Origin: Planomicrobium stackebrandtii
GTDB lineage: Bacteria > Bacillota > Bacilli > Bacillales_A > Planococcaceae
Direction: 5' to 3'
Assembly (NCBI RefSeq): GCF_030814955.1
Contig: NZ_JAUSWB010000001.1
Location: 186,001-250,000 of the forward strand
Length of the DNA: 64,000 nt
Shown here: in pieces, positions 8,686 to 18,371 of the stretch
Layout of the letters: every line of letters starts with the position of its first letter
How positions within the stretch are numbered: the stretch's first letter is position 1
Notes under the pieces: model-generated
Databases searched by the model: none
Told to the model about the DNA's origin: nothing
The model's input: the letters and a program-made list of their open reading frames with translations, nothing else
Made by a program: the position numbers and the translations under genes

Positions 8686-9816
8686 ATGATTATAGGAATT
8701 CCAAAAGAAATCAAAAACAACGAAAACCGGGTGGCGATCACTCCGGCTGGTGTTGACGCTTTTGTAAGAGCTGGACATCAAGTCATCATCGAAACAAGCG
8801 CTGGCCTTGGAAGCAGCTTTACTGATGAAGATTACATCGCAACCGGTGCAAAAATAGTAGGCTCTGCAAAAGAAGCGTGGGCAGCAGAAATGGTCATGAA
8901 AGTAAAAGAACCTGTTTCTTCTGAATACCACTACTTCCGTGAAGACCTCTTATTGTTTACGTATTTGCACCTCGCAGCTGAACCTGCATTGACGCAGGCA
9001 TTAGTCGACAATAAAGTAACAGCAGTGGCTTATGAAACGGTATCGGTCAACCGTACGCTTCCATTATTAACGCCAATGAGCGAAGTAGCTGGAAGAATGG
9101 CTGCTCAAGTTGGCGCTCAATTTCTTGAAAAAGTTTACGGCGGAAAAGGCATTCTATTGTCCGGTGTACCAGGCGTACAGCGAGGCAAAGTAACCATTAT
9201 CGGCGGCGGAGTGGCTGGAACTAATGCTGCAAAAATGGCGATTGGCCTTGGCGCTCAAGTAACAATGATCGATTTAAGCCCGGAACGCCTTCGCCAGTTG
9301 GATGATCTTTTTGGAACGGATGTAACAACATTGATTTCCAATCCATTCAATATCGCAGAAGCGGTCAAAGCATCGGATTTGGTAATCGGTGCAGTATTGA
9401 TCCCAGGTTCAAAAGCACCTAAATTGGTATCGGAAGAAATGGTGCAATCGATGAATCCAGGTTCTGTTATTGTCGACATCGCAATCGACCAAGGCGGTAT
9501 TTTTGAAACGACAGACCGCATCAGCACTCATGACGATCCGACTTATGTAAAGCATGAAGTTGTCCATTATGCAGTTGCTAACATGCCTGGAGCTGTGCCG
9601 CGCACATCGACCATCGCGTTGACAAATGTTACTGTCGGCTATGCACTTCAAATGGCGAATAAAGGCGTTCAACAAGCAGTTGCTGAAAACCCGGCATTAA
9701 AGCTTGGCGTCAATACGGCAAACGGCAGCGTCACGTATGAAGCAGTTGCCAAAGACCTTGGCTTTGACTTTGTATCTGTTGACGAGGCTCTTGCTAAACC
9801 GGCATCATTGGTATAA
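8686..9816 (+). CDS. ald: Alanine dehydrogenase
   Basis: NAD-dependent enzyme that deaminates L-alanine to pyruvate and ammonium, reversibly. 376 residues from the ATG at 8686, which follows GGGGGAAG; a longer in-frame start 39 bp upstream lacks an SD. Catalytic landmarks are R15, K74 in KVKEP and H95 in YLHLAAEP, plus the NAD-binding loop IIGGGVAG near 174. Length and sequence are typical of Bacillales Ald. Expression is probably set by AdeR upstream and by CcpA through the cre-like site. Ends at a clear terminator. Confidence 0.97.
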   Translation: MIIGIPKEIKNNENRVAITPAGVDAFVRAGHQVIIETSAGLGSSFTDEDYIATGAKIVGSAKEAWAAEMVMKVKEPVSSEYHYFREDLLLFTYLHLAAEPALTQALVDNKVTAVAYETVSVNRTLPLLTPMSEVAGRMAAQVGAQFLEKVYGGKGILLSGVPGVQRGKVTIIGGGVAGTNAAKMAIGLGAQVTMIDLSPERLRQLDDLFGTDVTTLISNPFNIAEAVKASDLVIGAVLIPGSKAPKLVSEEMVQSMNPGSVIVDIAIDQGGIFETTDRISTHDDPTYVKHEVVHYAVANMPGAVPRTSTIALTNVTVGYALQMANKGVQQAVAENPALKLGVNTANGSVTYEAVAKDLGFDFVSVDEALAKPASLV

Positions 9817-9828
9817 GAACCATCCAAT

Positions 9829-9875
9829 AGACGTTCCTCTGCTGATTATTTTCAGCATCTGGAACGTCTTTTTTT
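9829..9875 (+). terminator. Terminator of ald
   Basis: AGACGTTCC pairs with GGAACGTCT, with a second internal stem TGCTGA/TCAGCA, followed by TTTTTTT. Confidence 0.85.
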
Positions 9876-9955
9876 GACGAAAAATTCTAACTTATGCTAT
9901 CCGCTTCCCTGTACAGACAGCATAAGTTGTTTTATATTTAGGGAAGGTGATGAAA

Positions 9956-10714
9956 ATGACAGCAAAAATTTACTTAAACGATGAACAATTTATTTCCGGC
10001 ATGACGCAAAGGGATCCAGCTGAACCTGAAAACAATAACATGGCATTACATGCCTGTGAGAATCCACAAACGGTTTTAACAAACCGGAAAAACCTGGCTC
10101 AATTGCTGGATGTTCCACTCGCGGACTTTATTTGTACGCAACAGACGCACAGTGCAAATTTTCGACGTGTATCAGCAGCCGACAAAGGCAGAGGCGCATA
10201 CAATGCAGAAGATGCTTTTTCCGATACAGATGCATTGTATACGTATGATGCTGGAGTTGTATTATGCAGTTTTGCGGCTGATTGTGTCCCCGTGATTATC
10301 CGCGACAGAAAAACCGGATTGATAGCCGTTGTCCATTCCGGCTGGCAAGGCACTATTAAAGAAATCGTGCCCAAACTGCTTCACCAGCTAATTAAGATTG
10401 AACAGGCATCCCCTGCTGATTTGGACATCCAGATTGGTGCGGCAATTAGCCAACAGCATTTCGAAGTCGATCACGATGTTTATTCCAAGTTTAAGACTCT
10501 TGGCTATGCCGATGAATTCATGTATTTCAACGATGCAACATATAAATACCATATCGACAATCAAGCGACTGTCAAAAGGCAATGTGAAGTGGCAGGTGTT
10601 CCTTCTGAACAGATCCATATTGATCGGACTTGCACCTTTTCAAGCGCTGATGGCTTCTCCTACAGACAAGATAATAAGAGTGGCAGACATTTGATATTTG
10701 CGATGAAAAAATGA
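9956..10714 (+). CDS. pgeF: PgeF/YfiH-family purine nucleoside phosphorylase (laccase-domain protein)
   Basis: 252-residue member of the 'multicopper polyphenol oxidase' family. Characterised members are zinc-dependent purine nucleoside phosphorylases and adenosine deaminases. The metal ligands are visible as H65 (TQQTHS), C110 (AADCVP) and H127 (VVHSGWQGT). In Bacillales a pgeF copy often sits near the division genes; this copy stands alone, so it may be a paralogue. The start ATG 9956 is about 8 nt after GGGAAGG; GTG 9947 and ATG 9950 are too close to it. Confidence 0.88.
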   Translation: MTAKIYLNDEQFISGMTQRDPAEPENNNMALHACENPQTVLTNRKNLAQLLDVPLADFICTQQTHSANFRRVSAADKGRGAYNAEDAFSDTDALYTYDAGVVLCSFAADCVPVIIRDRKTGLIAVVHSGWQGTIKEIVPKLLHQLIKIEQASPADLDIQIGAAISQQHFEVDHDVYSKFKTLGYADEFMYFNDATYKYHIDNQATVKRQCEVAGVPSEQIHIDRTCTFSSADGFSYRQDNKSGRHLIFAMKK

Positions 10715-10955
10715 TTAACTGTTCATTGTAAATACTTGACCATCATCAATTGAACTTAACGATCATCGTATGATAAAACGCTGTGGGCATGACATATAAA
10801 ACCACCTGTCTTCCCGCTTCGCCTAGCCACTGTCTTACCACTTGGCAGCAATGCCTGTTTATAAATCCCATATAGAGAAGTGATTGATAAGCTTTTCACA
10901 AGTCCTTTCATTTCTACAATTTGCCGGTAGCAGTTCCTCAATTTTGCCAAATAAA

Positions 10956-11000
10956 AAAAGTCGTTTTCTCCAGCCACAGTGGTTGGAGAAAACGACTTTT
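10956..11000. terminator. Bidirectional terminator between pgeF and the OFA transporter
   Basis: Twenty-two-bp stem from AAAAGTCGTTTTCTCC to its complement, with T tracts on both strands. It is placed to end the minus-strand transporter gene and possibly pgeF. The rest of 10715-11100 shows no supported gene. Confidence 0.8.
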
Positions 11001-11100
11001 CTGATTCAACTGATAAATCTTCGTTAAAAGGTGGTTTAGTTAAAATGAAACTTTTTAACTATTTTCGCATCGATTAAAAAAGTATCTTGTGACCACGAAA

Positions 11101-12396
11101 TTAGTTATTGCTTTCTTGCAGATTCAGCCCTTTCGAAGCGGCGTTTGTGTTTTGGGATTCCTGTTGCCCCGCAACTCGCTTAATGTCCAAACGGATCAAC
11201 AACGAGATCAGGAAAGCGATGGAAACCAACACGATAAAGACATAAAACACCGGCACGTAGCTGTCTGTACGCTCACGAATCTGCGAGACAATGGCCGGTC
11301 CGATAATGCCGCCCATTGACCATGTTGTCAACAAATAACCGTGGATGGCACCAAGTTGCTTTGTTCCAAACAAATCGCCGATAAATGCCGGAAGGTTCGA
11401 GAACCCACCGCCGTAGCAGCTGACAATCACTAAAATCATTGCCTGGAATATCAGCACATTGCCAACGTTCGGAAGCATCGTGAAGGCAATAATCTGCAAC
11501 ACGAAGAAAATTGTAAAGACAGTTGGGCGCCCGATATAGTCGGAAAGCGCTGCCCATCCCAGACGGCCTCCGCCGTTGAAAATGCCCATGATGCCGACCA
11601 ATGTTGCAGCTCCAGCTGCAGAAAGTCCGATCATTTCCTGTGACATCGGTGATGCTACCGAAATGATCATGATGCCGGCACTGACGTTAATCAGCATCAT
11701 CGACCAAACCATCCAGAAGCGGCGTGTTTTCACTGCTTCTTTAGCAGTCAATTGCGCCAAATCTTTTTTCATCACTTTTTTGCCAGAGTCGATGGCTTGC
11801 TGCATTCCTTGCGGCATCCAGTCTTTCGGCGGCGGCGCAATGTATGAGGCACCAAGTATTATCAGAATGAAATAGCTGATTCCAAGAATATAAAATGTTG
11901 TACTGACACCGTATGATCCGATCAGATTAGCAGCAACCGGTGCGGTAATCAATGCACCAGCTCCAAAGCCCATGACTGCCATTCCAGTAGCCAGTCCTCT
12001 GCGGTCCGGGAACCATTTGACAAGAGTCGATATTGGCGCGATATAGCCTACTCCCAGGCCAAGTCCGCTCAAAAAGCCGTAAGTAAGAAGAAATAAAATC
12101 AGCGAATCGATTTGAATGGCAAAACCTGCACCGGCTTGTCCAAAGCCGAATAAAAATGCAGCCACAATCGCCGATTTCCGAGGTCCGTTCTTTTCAACAA
12201 ATCCTCCAAAGAACGCGGCCGAGATACCGCCAAGAGCCATCATGATGGTGAAGGCATACGTAATTTCTTTAGGTGCCCAGCCCATTTCACTGCTGATTGG
12301 CGTCGTATAAACACTATAGGCATAAGCTGCCCCAATTGATAATTGGATAGCAATCGCTGCCAAAGCGATCAGCCACCTGTTTTTTGTTTTTCCCAT
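11101..12396 (-). CDS. OFA-family MFS transporter (oxalate/formate antiporter type)
   Basis: 431-residue, 12-helix major facilitator of the oxalate:formate antiporter family. The family signature WFPDRRGLATGMAVMGFG lies in the loop after helix 4, and the N-terminus KNRWLIALAAIAIQLSIG is typical. Known relatives move oxalate, formate, lactate or pyruvate. The location next to Mo-cofactor and formate dehydrogenase genes suggests formate or another small carboxylate, but this is inference. The start ATG 12396 follows AAAGGAGG; an in-frame ATG 24 bp upstream precedes that SD. A close paralogue lies at 18372-19655. Confidence 0.9.
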   Translation of the reverse strand: MGKTKNRWLIALAAIAIQLSIGAAYAYSVYTTPISSEMGWAPKEITYAFTIMMALGGISAAFFGGFVEKNGPRKSAIVAAFLFGFGQAGAGFAIQIDSLILFLLTYGFLSGLGLGVGYIAPISTLVKWFPDRRGLATGMAVMGFGAGALITAPVAANLIGSYGVSTTFYILGISYFILIILGASYIAPPPKDWMPQGMQQAIDSGKKVMKKDLAQLTAKEAVKTRRFWMVWSMMLINVSAGIMIISVASPMSQEMIGLSAAGAATLVGIMGIFNGGGRLGWAALSDYIGRPTVFTIFFVLQIIAFTMLPNVGNVLIFQAMILVIVSCYGGGFSNLPAFIGDLFGTKQLGAIHGYLLTTWSMGGIIGPAIVSQIRERTDSYVPVFYVFIVLVSIAFLISLLIRLDIKRVAGQQESQNTNAASKGLNLQESNN

Positions 12397-12910
12397 CGAA
12401 TATCCTCCTTTTACATGCAAAATCCACCACTAATTTCAGAAGCGATTCTCCAGAGAATACATCCTTATTCAAAATAAAACAAATACTTTTTTGAAAATAA
12501 AGTTTTTATCCGCCAATCTTTGCAGCTTAAAATCCAGCTGGGAGTAAGAGCAAACAACATAAAAAAAATATTATTACAAAATATTTTTCCAGAACGATCC
12601 AGTTGTCTTTCAATTTTTTATTTATTAATCCGTTTGGTGTTTTCCGAAAATTTAAAAACTCTCTCTTTCAGCCTCCAATTCTGCTGCTTTAATCAAAATA
12701 AACCCAATCGCAGCCATTTATTCCTGGGTTTTTATAAAAATGCGTTACAGTAAATAAACAGCACAAAATAGTCACAATTCCAGCAAGCTGCATGCCGATC
12801 CTTTTCAAACCGCAAAATGTAAACGCTTTACTGTATCCTCAAATACAACATGGCGATATAACAAATTAGCACAATCATTAGCTTAAATAAAATTAAAGGG
12901 AGAGATTTAC
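12397..12910. other. Intergenic region between OFA gene and citZ, with cre-like site
   Basis: Divergent promoter region without a supported gene. ATGTAAACGCTTTAC at 12817-12831 closely resembles a cre box (mismatches only at the last two consensus positions) and lies about 80 bp before the citrate synthase start. This is consistent with known CcpA control of citZ in Bacillus. Confidence 0.5.
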
Positions 12911-14026
12911 ATGACAACAACTAAAGGTTTAGAAGGTGTAGTAGCAACCCAATCCGCCATCAGCTCGATCATTGATGACACACTTACATACGTCGGCTAC
13001 GATATTGATGACCTGGCTGTCAACGCCAGCTTTGAAGAAGTGATTTACTTGTTGTGGCACCAGCGCCTGCCGAAGGCAGACGAATTGGCGGAACTGAAGC
13101 AGCAGTTGGCTGACAACATGGCCGTTCCCCAAGCGGTACTGGATCATTTCAAGACATACGACATCAAGCATGTCCACCCGATGGCGGCGCTTCGCACTGC
13201 GGTTTCCATGCTCGGCTTGTTCGACGAAGAAGCTGAAGTGATGGAACCGGAAGCAAACTACCGCAAAGCCATCAAGATCCAAGCGAAAATTTCAACATTG
13301 GTGACGGCATTCGGCCGCATCCGCAACGGACAAGAGCCGGTCGCACCGAAAACCGACTTGAGCTTCGCGGCGAACTTCCTCTATATGCTGTCTGGCGAAT
13401 TGCCGGAAGCGATCGAAGAAGAAGCGTTCAACAAAGCGTTGGTGCTGCACGCAGACCACGAATTGAACGCCTCGACGTTCACGGCACGTGTCGCGGTCGC
13501 GACGTTGTCGGATGTGTATTCCGGCGTCACCGCAGCCATCGGCGCGTTGAAAGGCCCGCTTCATGGCGGTGCCAACGAGCAGGTCATGAAGATGCTCACG
13601 GAAATCGGCTCGGTCGACAACGTCGAGAAAGTCATCAACGAAAAATTGGCGAACAAAGAAAAAATCATGGGCTTCGGCCACCGCGTCTACCGCAAGGGCG
13701 ACCCGCGTGCGAAGCATTTGCGCGACATGTCCCAGAAATTAACGAAGATCCGCGGCGAAGAAAAATGGTACGAGATGTCGGTGAAGATCGACGAAATCGT
13801 CACGGGCCAGAAAAACCTGCCGCCGAACGTCGATTTCTATTCGGCATCGGTCTACCACAGCCTGAACATCGAACACGATCTGTTCACGCCAATCTTTGCG
13901 GTGTCCCGCACATCGGGCTGGCTGGCCCACATTTTGGAGCAGTACTCGGACAACCGGTTGATCCGCCCACGCGCAGATTACATCGGACCGGGCATGCAGA
14001 CTTATGTGCCAGTTGAGGAAAGATAA
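12911..14026 (+). CDS. citZ: Citrate synthase
   Basis: Condenses acetyl-CoA and oxaloacetate to citrate, the entry step of the TCA and glyoxylate cycles. 371 residues, very like Bacillus CitZ across its length. The catalytic set is H218 (GPLHGGANE), H257 (GFGHRVY) and D308 (NVDFYS). The SD AAAGGGAG precedes the ATG. The body of the gene is markedly more G+C-rich than its neighbours: one 60-nt stretch I counted at 13321-13380 is about 62% G+C. It stands alone rather than with icd and mdh, so a second citZ elsewhere, or replacement by recombination, is possible. Confidence 0.95.
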   Translation: MTTTKGLEGVVATQSAISSIIDDTLTYVGYDIDDLAVNASFEEVIYLLWHQRLPKADELAELKQQLADNMAVPQAVLDHFKTYDIKHVHPMAALRTAVSMLGLFDEEAEVMEPEANYRKAIKIQAKISTLVTAFGRIRNGQEPVAPKTDLSFAANFLYMLSGELPEAIEEEAFNKALVLHADHELNASTFTARVAVATLSDVYSGVTAAIGALKGPLHGGANEQVMKMLTEIGSVDNVEKVINEKLANKEKIMGFGHRVYRKGDPRAKHLRDMSQKLTKIRGEEKWYEMSVKIDEIVTGQKNLPPNVDFYSASVYHSLNIEHDLFTPIFAVSRTSGWLAHILEQYSDNRLIRPRADYIGPGMQTYVPVEER

Positions 14027-14095
14027 ACAAAAACTGCTTGCTGATTCATGCTATGAAACCATAACGATGAGCTTTTCAGTATAAAAGACAAACGA

Positions 14096-14133
14096 AAAAA
14101 GCGCTTCCTGAAAATTTTCAGGAAGCGCTTTTT
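14096..14133. terminator. Bidirectional terminator between citZ and moaA
   Basis: Perfect palindrome AAAAAGCGCTTCCTGAAAA and its complement, 38 bp, with A/T tracts on both ends. Confidence 0.85.
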
Positions 14134-14149
14134 GATTATCAGGAAGCTT

Positions 14150-15166
14150 TCAGCCGCCAATATACGACATGCCAATCTTGTTGCGATTTTTTGCGGTAAA
14201 TTCGGTCCGTTCGTCTGAATAACGGTCGTCCCGCCGTTCCCATACGGCTGAAATTTTTTCCAGCAATTCCTCATCGCTCAAGCCGCTCCGCACTAGTTCG
14301 CGGATATCGAAATGTCCGGTAGCGAACAAGCAGGTATAGAATTTCCCATCAGAAGACAAACGGGCGCGTGTGCATGATGAGCAGAAGGACTCCGAGACGG
14401 ATGTGATAAATCCGACTTGGGCATCCCCTTCTTCAAAACGGTAGCGCTTTGCCACTTCACCATAGTAATCTTTATCCACTGGCTCCAGCTTATAAACTGT
14501 CTGCAACTTTTCAAGAATTTGTTTTTTGGTAACCACTTTTTTGAAGCTCCAACCATTGTCATTGCCAACATCCATAAATTCGATAAAGCGCAGCGTCATG
14601 CCGCGTTCTTTAAAATAAGCGGTCATCGGCAGAATTTCCTGTTCGTTGACATCCTTTTGGACGACCATATTGACTTTGATTTCAAAGCCGACTTGACGGG
14701 CAAAATCGATTTGTTTCAGGATATGGGACGGATCGACACCACGGCCGTTAAGTTTGCCGAAAAGCTCGGGATCGAGTGCGTCCAGACTAATGTTCAGACG
14801 TCGAAGTCCAGCGTCGAAAAGCGGCTGTGCCTGATTGCCAAGGAGCAGGCCATTTGTTGTTAAGCCTATATCCTCTATCCCTTCAACAGAAAGGATTTTT
14901 TTGACCAATTCCGGCAATCCTCTGCGCATTAGTGGCTCTCCACCCGTAAGGCGGATTTTTTTGACGCCCATCGCAGCGAAAATTTTCGTCAAGCGACGGA
15001 TTTCTTCAAAAGACAATAATTCCTGCTTCGGCAAAAATGCATAATCATCACCAAACACTTCTTTGGGCATGCAATAAGAACAACGGAAATTGCAGCGGTC
15101 GGTGACAGATATCCGCAAATCCCGTATTGGACGCTGAAATTGGTCCTGTACTGGTTTTATGGCCAT
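14150..15166 (-). CDS. moaA: GTP 3',8-cyclase (molybdenum cofactor synthesis)
   Basis: Radical-SAM enzyme that, with MoaC, turns GTP into cyclic pyranopterin monophosphate, the first step of Mo-cofactor synthesis. 338 residues. The N-terminal cluster cysteines C25, C29 and C32 are in CNFRCSYC, a second cluster site is CSSC...C near 260-281, and the protein ends in the conserved double glycine SYIGG. Strong SD (AGAGGGGGTGG). It is the last gene of the moeA-mobB-moaE-moaD-mobA-moaA operon; moaC is not in the window. Confidence 0.96.
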   Translation of the reverse strand: MAIKPVQDQFQRPIRDLRISVTDRCNFRCSYCMPKEVFGDDYAFLPKQELLSFEEIRRLTKIFAAMGVKKIRLTGGEPLMRRGLPELVKKILSVEGIEDIGLTTNGLLLGNQAQPLFDAGLRRLNISLDALDPELFGKLNGRGVDPSHILKQIDFARQVGFEIKVNMVVQKDVNEQEILPMTAYFKERGMTLRFIEFMDVGNDNGWSFKKVVTKKQILEKLQTVYKLEPVDKDYYGEVAKRYRFEEGDAQVGFITSVSESFCSSCTRARLSSDGKFYTCLFATGHFDIRELVRSGLSDEELLEKISAVWERRDDRYSDERTEFTAKNRNKIGMSYIGG

Positions 15167-15181
15167 TACGCCACCCCCTCT

Positions 15182-15745
15182 TTATCTATCAGGCTGATTT
15201 ATGTTTCGAAAAACGTGTGAATCTTCATGAATTCGGGATGAATCGATCCACTCGGTCGTTACTTTTTCCATTAATTTCATTACGCGTAATTGACCAGCTG
15301 CCAGATCGTTTTGCAGCGGTTCTTTCATACGGAAGTTCCAAACGCTAAATAACGGTATCTTTTCAGCTGCATTATGCACTGCCGTAATATCGGACAAAGG
15401 ATCTGCAAGATCCAGCAGCTTTGCAGTTTCAGCCTTACCGACAAACGGCATATCACAGGGCAGCACCAAATATTTCTTGGCAGGTCTCGCCGTCATACCT
15501 GACAGGATACCGGCTAATGGACCTTGCCCTGCGACCCAGTCCAGATCCGTAATGACATCGTATTCCGTTGGAAAATGCGCCACCAATTCAGGTCTGGCGA
15601 TAATGACCACATGATCGCAGACCTGATCCAAAGCTCGATATGCACGTTCATAGAACAATTCTTTTCCAATTTCCGCAAAAGCTTTTGGCGAGCCGAAGCG
15701 CCGCGACATGCCGCCAGCCAATAGAATGCCAACAAGCTCCGTCAT
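15182..15745 (-). CDS. mobA: Molybdenum cofactor guanylyltransferase
   Basis: Attaches GMP to molybdopterin to give the guanine dinucleotide form used by formate dehydrogenases. 187 residues with the nucleotide-binding start GILLAGGMSRRFGSPKAF, then DLDWVAGQGPLAGIL and LPCDMPF, all typical of MobA. Its stop lies 15 bp upstream of the moaA start and its own ATG overlaps the moaD stop by 4 bp, so expression is coupled. Its presence fits a bis-MGD formate dehydrogenase encoded nearby. Confidence 0.93.
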   Translation of the reverse strand: MTELVGILLAGGMSRRFGSPKAFAEIGKELFYERAYRALDQVCDHVVIIARPELVAHFPTEYDVITDLDWVAGQGPLAGILSGMTARPAKKYLVLPCDMPFVGKAETAKLLDLADPLSDITAVHNAAEKIPLFSVWNFRMKEPLQNDLAAGQLRVMKLMEKVTTEWIDSSRIHEDSHVFRNINQPDR

Positions 15746-15975
15746 CCCCCGCTGACCGGTGGAATAAACGCCACGACATCACCGGCTTCCAGCACATCTG
15801 TCGGCAATGCATATTCTTCATTAACAGCAACGCGGGCAGCACCGGTTTGAAAATCCGGATATTTATCCATTGCCCATTGCCATAATTCATCGACGGTCCG
15901 GCCGGCTAGATCCACTTTCTCTTCCGAAACACCGGTCTGTTCTTTGAGTCCCGCAAAATAATGCAAAGAGATCAT
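15742..15975 (-). CDS. moaD: Molybdopterin synthase sulfur carrier subunit
   Basis: 77-residue ubiquitin-fold protein that carries sulfur as a C-terminal thiocarboxylate to build molybdopterin. It ends in the essential Gly-Gly (PPVSGG) and starts MISLHYFAGLKEQTG. I chose ATG 15975, which matches the family's N-terminus; the frame continues upstream into moaE-coding sequence. The ATG overlaps the moaE stop by 4 bp and the stop overlaps mobA by 4 bp. Confidence 0.93.
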   Translation of the reverse strand: MISLHYFAGLKEQTGVSEEKVDLAGRTVDELWQWAMDKYPDFQTGAARVAVNEEYALPTDVLEAGDVVAFIPPVSGG

Positions 15976-16412
15976 TTCAATTCCCCTTCCGGTTTTTTCT
16001 TTTGGTCGCCGATCCATTCTTCGCCGTCTTCCCATATTTCTTTTTTCCAGATCGGCACAATTTCCTTGATTCGTTCTATGGCATATTCGTTTGCTTCGTA
16101 AGCTGTTTTTCGGTGCGGCGACGAGACGGCGATAACGACAGCAATGTCGCTGATTTGCAGCTCACCGATGCGGTGGGCAATTGCCACTTTCGTCCCTTCC
16201 CATCGCTGCTCAATTTCTTCACCGATTTGCGCCAGTTTTTTCTCTGCCATCGGCACATAAGCCTCATAGGCTAAATAAAGCGTTCGTACGCCTTTTGTCC
16301 ATTCACGGACATGTCCGGTAAACAAAGTCACCGCCCCCGCTTCCGGGCGCAATACTAAATCGGCATAAACTTGCGGATTGATCGCTTCTGTCACTATCTC
16401 AAATGCCTTCAT
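15972..16412 (-). CDS. moaE: Molybdopterin synthase catalytic subunit
   Basis: 146-residue large subunit that transfers two sulfurs from MoaD onto the pterin precursor. Family landmarks are LFTGHVREWTKG, YEAYVPMAEKKL, HRIGEL and the C-terminal WKKEIWEDGEEWIG with the active-site lysines. ATG 16412 gives the usual N-terminus MKAFEIV and overlaps the end of mobB by 14 bp. The upstream in-frame extension is not conserved. Confidence 0.93.
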   Translation of the reverse strand: MKAFEIVTEAINPQVYADLVLRPEAGAVTLFTGHVREWTKGVRTLYLAYEAYVPMAEKKLAQIGEEIEQRWEGTKVAIAHRIGELQISDIAVVIAVSSPHRKTAYEANEYAIERIKEIVPIWKKEIWEDGEEWIGDQKKKPEGELK

Positions 16413-16920
16413 TGCTGTCACCATCCATCCAATTAGTAAACCAAAAATAGAGCTTCTTGCTGTCATTCTGCAGAATTACTGGTACATTGTCCAGTTTCAA
16501 CAGTTCTGGTGCAATTACCAATGCAATATGTTCCAGTTTTTGAAGCTCCAGCCAGTCTTCAGCTGAGCGCAGCAAAACGATTTTTTCATAATGTGCTTCT
16601 TTAAAACCCTCGACCAGAACCAGCTCAGGATTTTCTGCAGATGCAAAAGCAACCAGTTCAGCCAGTGTTGCTTGTTTTTTTCGTTGATGAATTTGGACCA
16701 CGCCATCGCCATAAACAATAGAGCAGGAAGCGCCTTTCTGAAAAAAACGCATGCTGTCGGTTTCATTTGATGGCATTTCCAAAGCACCACCATGACCATG
16801 ATGCTTAACTGTAGAAACAGCCATGCCTCTTTGGGTTGCCTGCTTTAACAAGTCCAACATTAAAGTCGTTTTGCCGCTGTTTTTAAAACCGACTACCTGC
16901 AATACTCTTACAGCTGCCAT
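16399..16920 (-). CDS. mobB: Molybdopterin-guanine dinucleotide biosynthesis protein B
   Basis: 173-residue GTP-binding helper of MobA. The Walker A loop VVGFKNSGKTTL lies at residues 9-20 and the switch-like KHHGHGG follows. Not essential for MGD synthesis in studied species. SD GAAGGGA precedes the ATG. It overlaps the moeA stop region by 13 bp, as part of the tightly packed Mo-cofactor operon. Confidence 0.92.
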   Translation of the reverse strand: MAAVRVLQVVGFKNSGKTTLMLDLLKQATQRGMAVSTVKHHGHGGALEMPSNETDSMRFFQKGASCSIVYGDGVVQIHQRKKQATLAELVAFASAENPELVLVEGFKEAHYEKIVLLRSAEDWLELQKLEHIALVIAPELLKLDNVPVILQNDSKKLYFWFTNWMDGDSNEGI

Positions 16921-18152
16921 TTGTCGGTCCCTTCTTCTGCGCCGAGAAGCAGTACGTCCACAACATCTCCTAAATGGAAACCGCGGGTGCCGCCCGGCAG
17001 AACAATTAACGCATTGCCTCGTGCGATAGATGATACAGCATTCGACTTATTGAAGCCAGCCGGCGACACTGTCTCCCCATCATAAGAAGCCCGGATAAAT
17101 CGGGTAAACGGATTTGCTTTTGTAAAGTCCTCTCCCAATACCGCCTTGGTGTGAGGCAAAAACAGCTTGCCGGCTCCCATCATTTTGAGCAGGGCGGGAC
17201 GGACAAACAATTCAAACCCGGTAAAGCAGGCGGACGGATTGCCTGATAATCCGAATAAATACTTGTCATTTGCGACGGCAACCGTCGTCACACTGCCCGG
17301 GCGCATCGCTACTTTATTAAACAGCACTTCTGCGCCGAGCCGCTTATAGATTGCGGGCAGAAAATCAAAATCGCCAACCGATACTCCGCCAGTGGTAATC
17401 AGGCAATCGGTTTCTTCTGCAGCTTTTTTGACCACATTAAAGCTCTCATCCAACCTATCAATGGACATGCCATACATTTTGCAGCGGAAACCCATCCGCT
17501 TCAATTGCGCGACGATCATCGGCCCATTGCTGTTGCGGATTTTCCCTGGCACAAGCTCATCTCCAACGTCCAGTAACTCAGTGCCAGTAGAAAGGATGCC
17601 GACAACCGGCTGTTTTGCCACCAGCACTTGCGAATAGCCGAAAGTCGCCAGAAGTGCAATCGTACCCGGGTTGATAAAACTGCCGCTGTCGATCACCACT
17701 TCACCTTTTTGTACATCTTCTCCCTGCAAGGAAACGTTCTCCAACGGTTCAAACGGCTTGCGAATAGTTATGGCATCCGGCGTTTCAACAGTTTGTTCGA
17801 ACATCACCACGGCATCTGCACCATCCGGAAGTTGAGCGCCGGTCATGATGCGGATCGCTTCGTGAGCATTTAGCATTTTCGCAGATACTTCTCCCGCTCC
17901 GATATGATCGATTACGTCAAACCCAATCCGGTTTTCGCCCGATGCACCTGCAGAATCTGCTGAACGTATGGCGTAGCCGTCATAAGGCGAGCGATTAAAA
18001 GGCGGTACATCAGTTGAAGCGACAATCGGTTCAGCCAGTATGCGACCATAGCTGTCTTCCAGATCTAAATTTTCTGAGCCAAGCGGAAAAGCATGTTCCA
18101 ATACCTGTTTAATTGCTGCTGAAACAGCAATTGGTGTGCGTTTTTCAACCAT
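16908..18152 (-). CDS. moeA: Molybdopterin molybdenumtransferase
   Basis: Inserts molybdate into adenylylated molybdopterin. 414 residues with DVPPFNRSPYDGYAIRS near 57-73 (including the conserved PxxSxxDG region), the MoCF-domain motif TGGVSVGD, and GLSGNPSACFTGFE near the C-terminal domain. I chose ATG 18152, nine bases after GGAG; an ATG at 18161 directly abuts that SD. First gene of the minus-strand Mo-cofactor operon. Confidence 0.95.
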   Translation of the reverse strand: MVEKRTPIAVSAAIKQVLEHAFPLGSENLDLEDSYGRILAEPIVASTDVPPFNRSPYDGYAIRSADSAGASGENRIGFDVIDHIGAGEVSAKMLNAHEAIRIMTGAQLPDGADAVVMFEQTVETPDAITIRKPFEPLENVSLQGEDVQKGEVVIDSGSFINPGTIALLATFGYSQVLVAKQPVVGILSTGTELLDVGDELVPGKIRNSNGPMIVAQLKRMGFRCKMYGMSIDRLDESFNVVKKAAEETDCLITTGGVSVGDFDFLPAIYKRLGAEVLFNKVAMRPGSVTTVAVANDKYLFGLSGNPSACFTGFELFVRPALLKMMGAGKLFLPHTKAVLGEDFTKANPFTRFIRASYDGETVSPAGFNKSNAVSSIARGNALIVLPGGTRGFHLGDVVDVLLLGAEEGTDKWQL

Positions 18153-18322
18153 TTTTTTCATCTCCTGTTTGTTGGTTTACGTTATTTGATGGATTAAGAT
18201 TTCACTATATGTATTTTCATTCGGTTTGAATTATATATTTTCACTTCTTGATTGGAGTTCTTCCCGTACTAAACTTATACAATGCCTTGATTGCTGTCAA
18301 ACAGACATTCGGGAAAAAGAAA

Positions 18323-18358
18323 AAACAACCTTGAAAATTGTTGATTTCAAGGTTGTTT
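18323..18358 (-). terminator. Terminator of the second OFA gene
   Basis: AAACAACCTTGAAA and its perfect complement around ATTGTTGA, with a T tract on the minus strand. Confidence 0.8.
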
Positions 18359-18371
18359 CAATGTATTTAAT

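Noticed and set aside
10756-10977. 73-codon minus-strand frame
   Set aside because: Its start lies inside the terminator hairpin and there is no SD.
12520-12753. 77-codon plus-strand frame before citZ
   Set aside because: No SD, A+T-driven composition, and lies in the control region.
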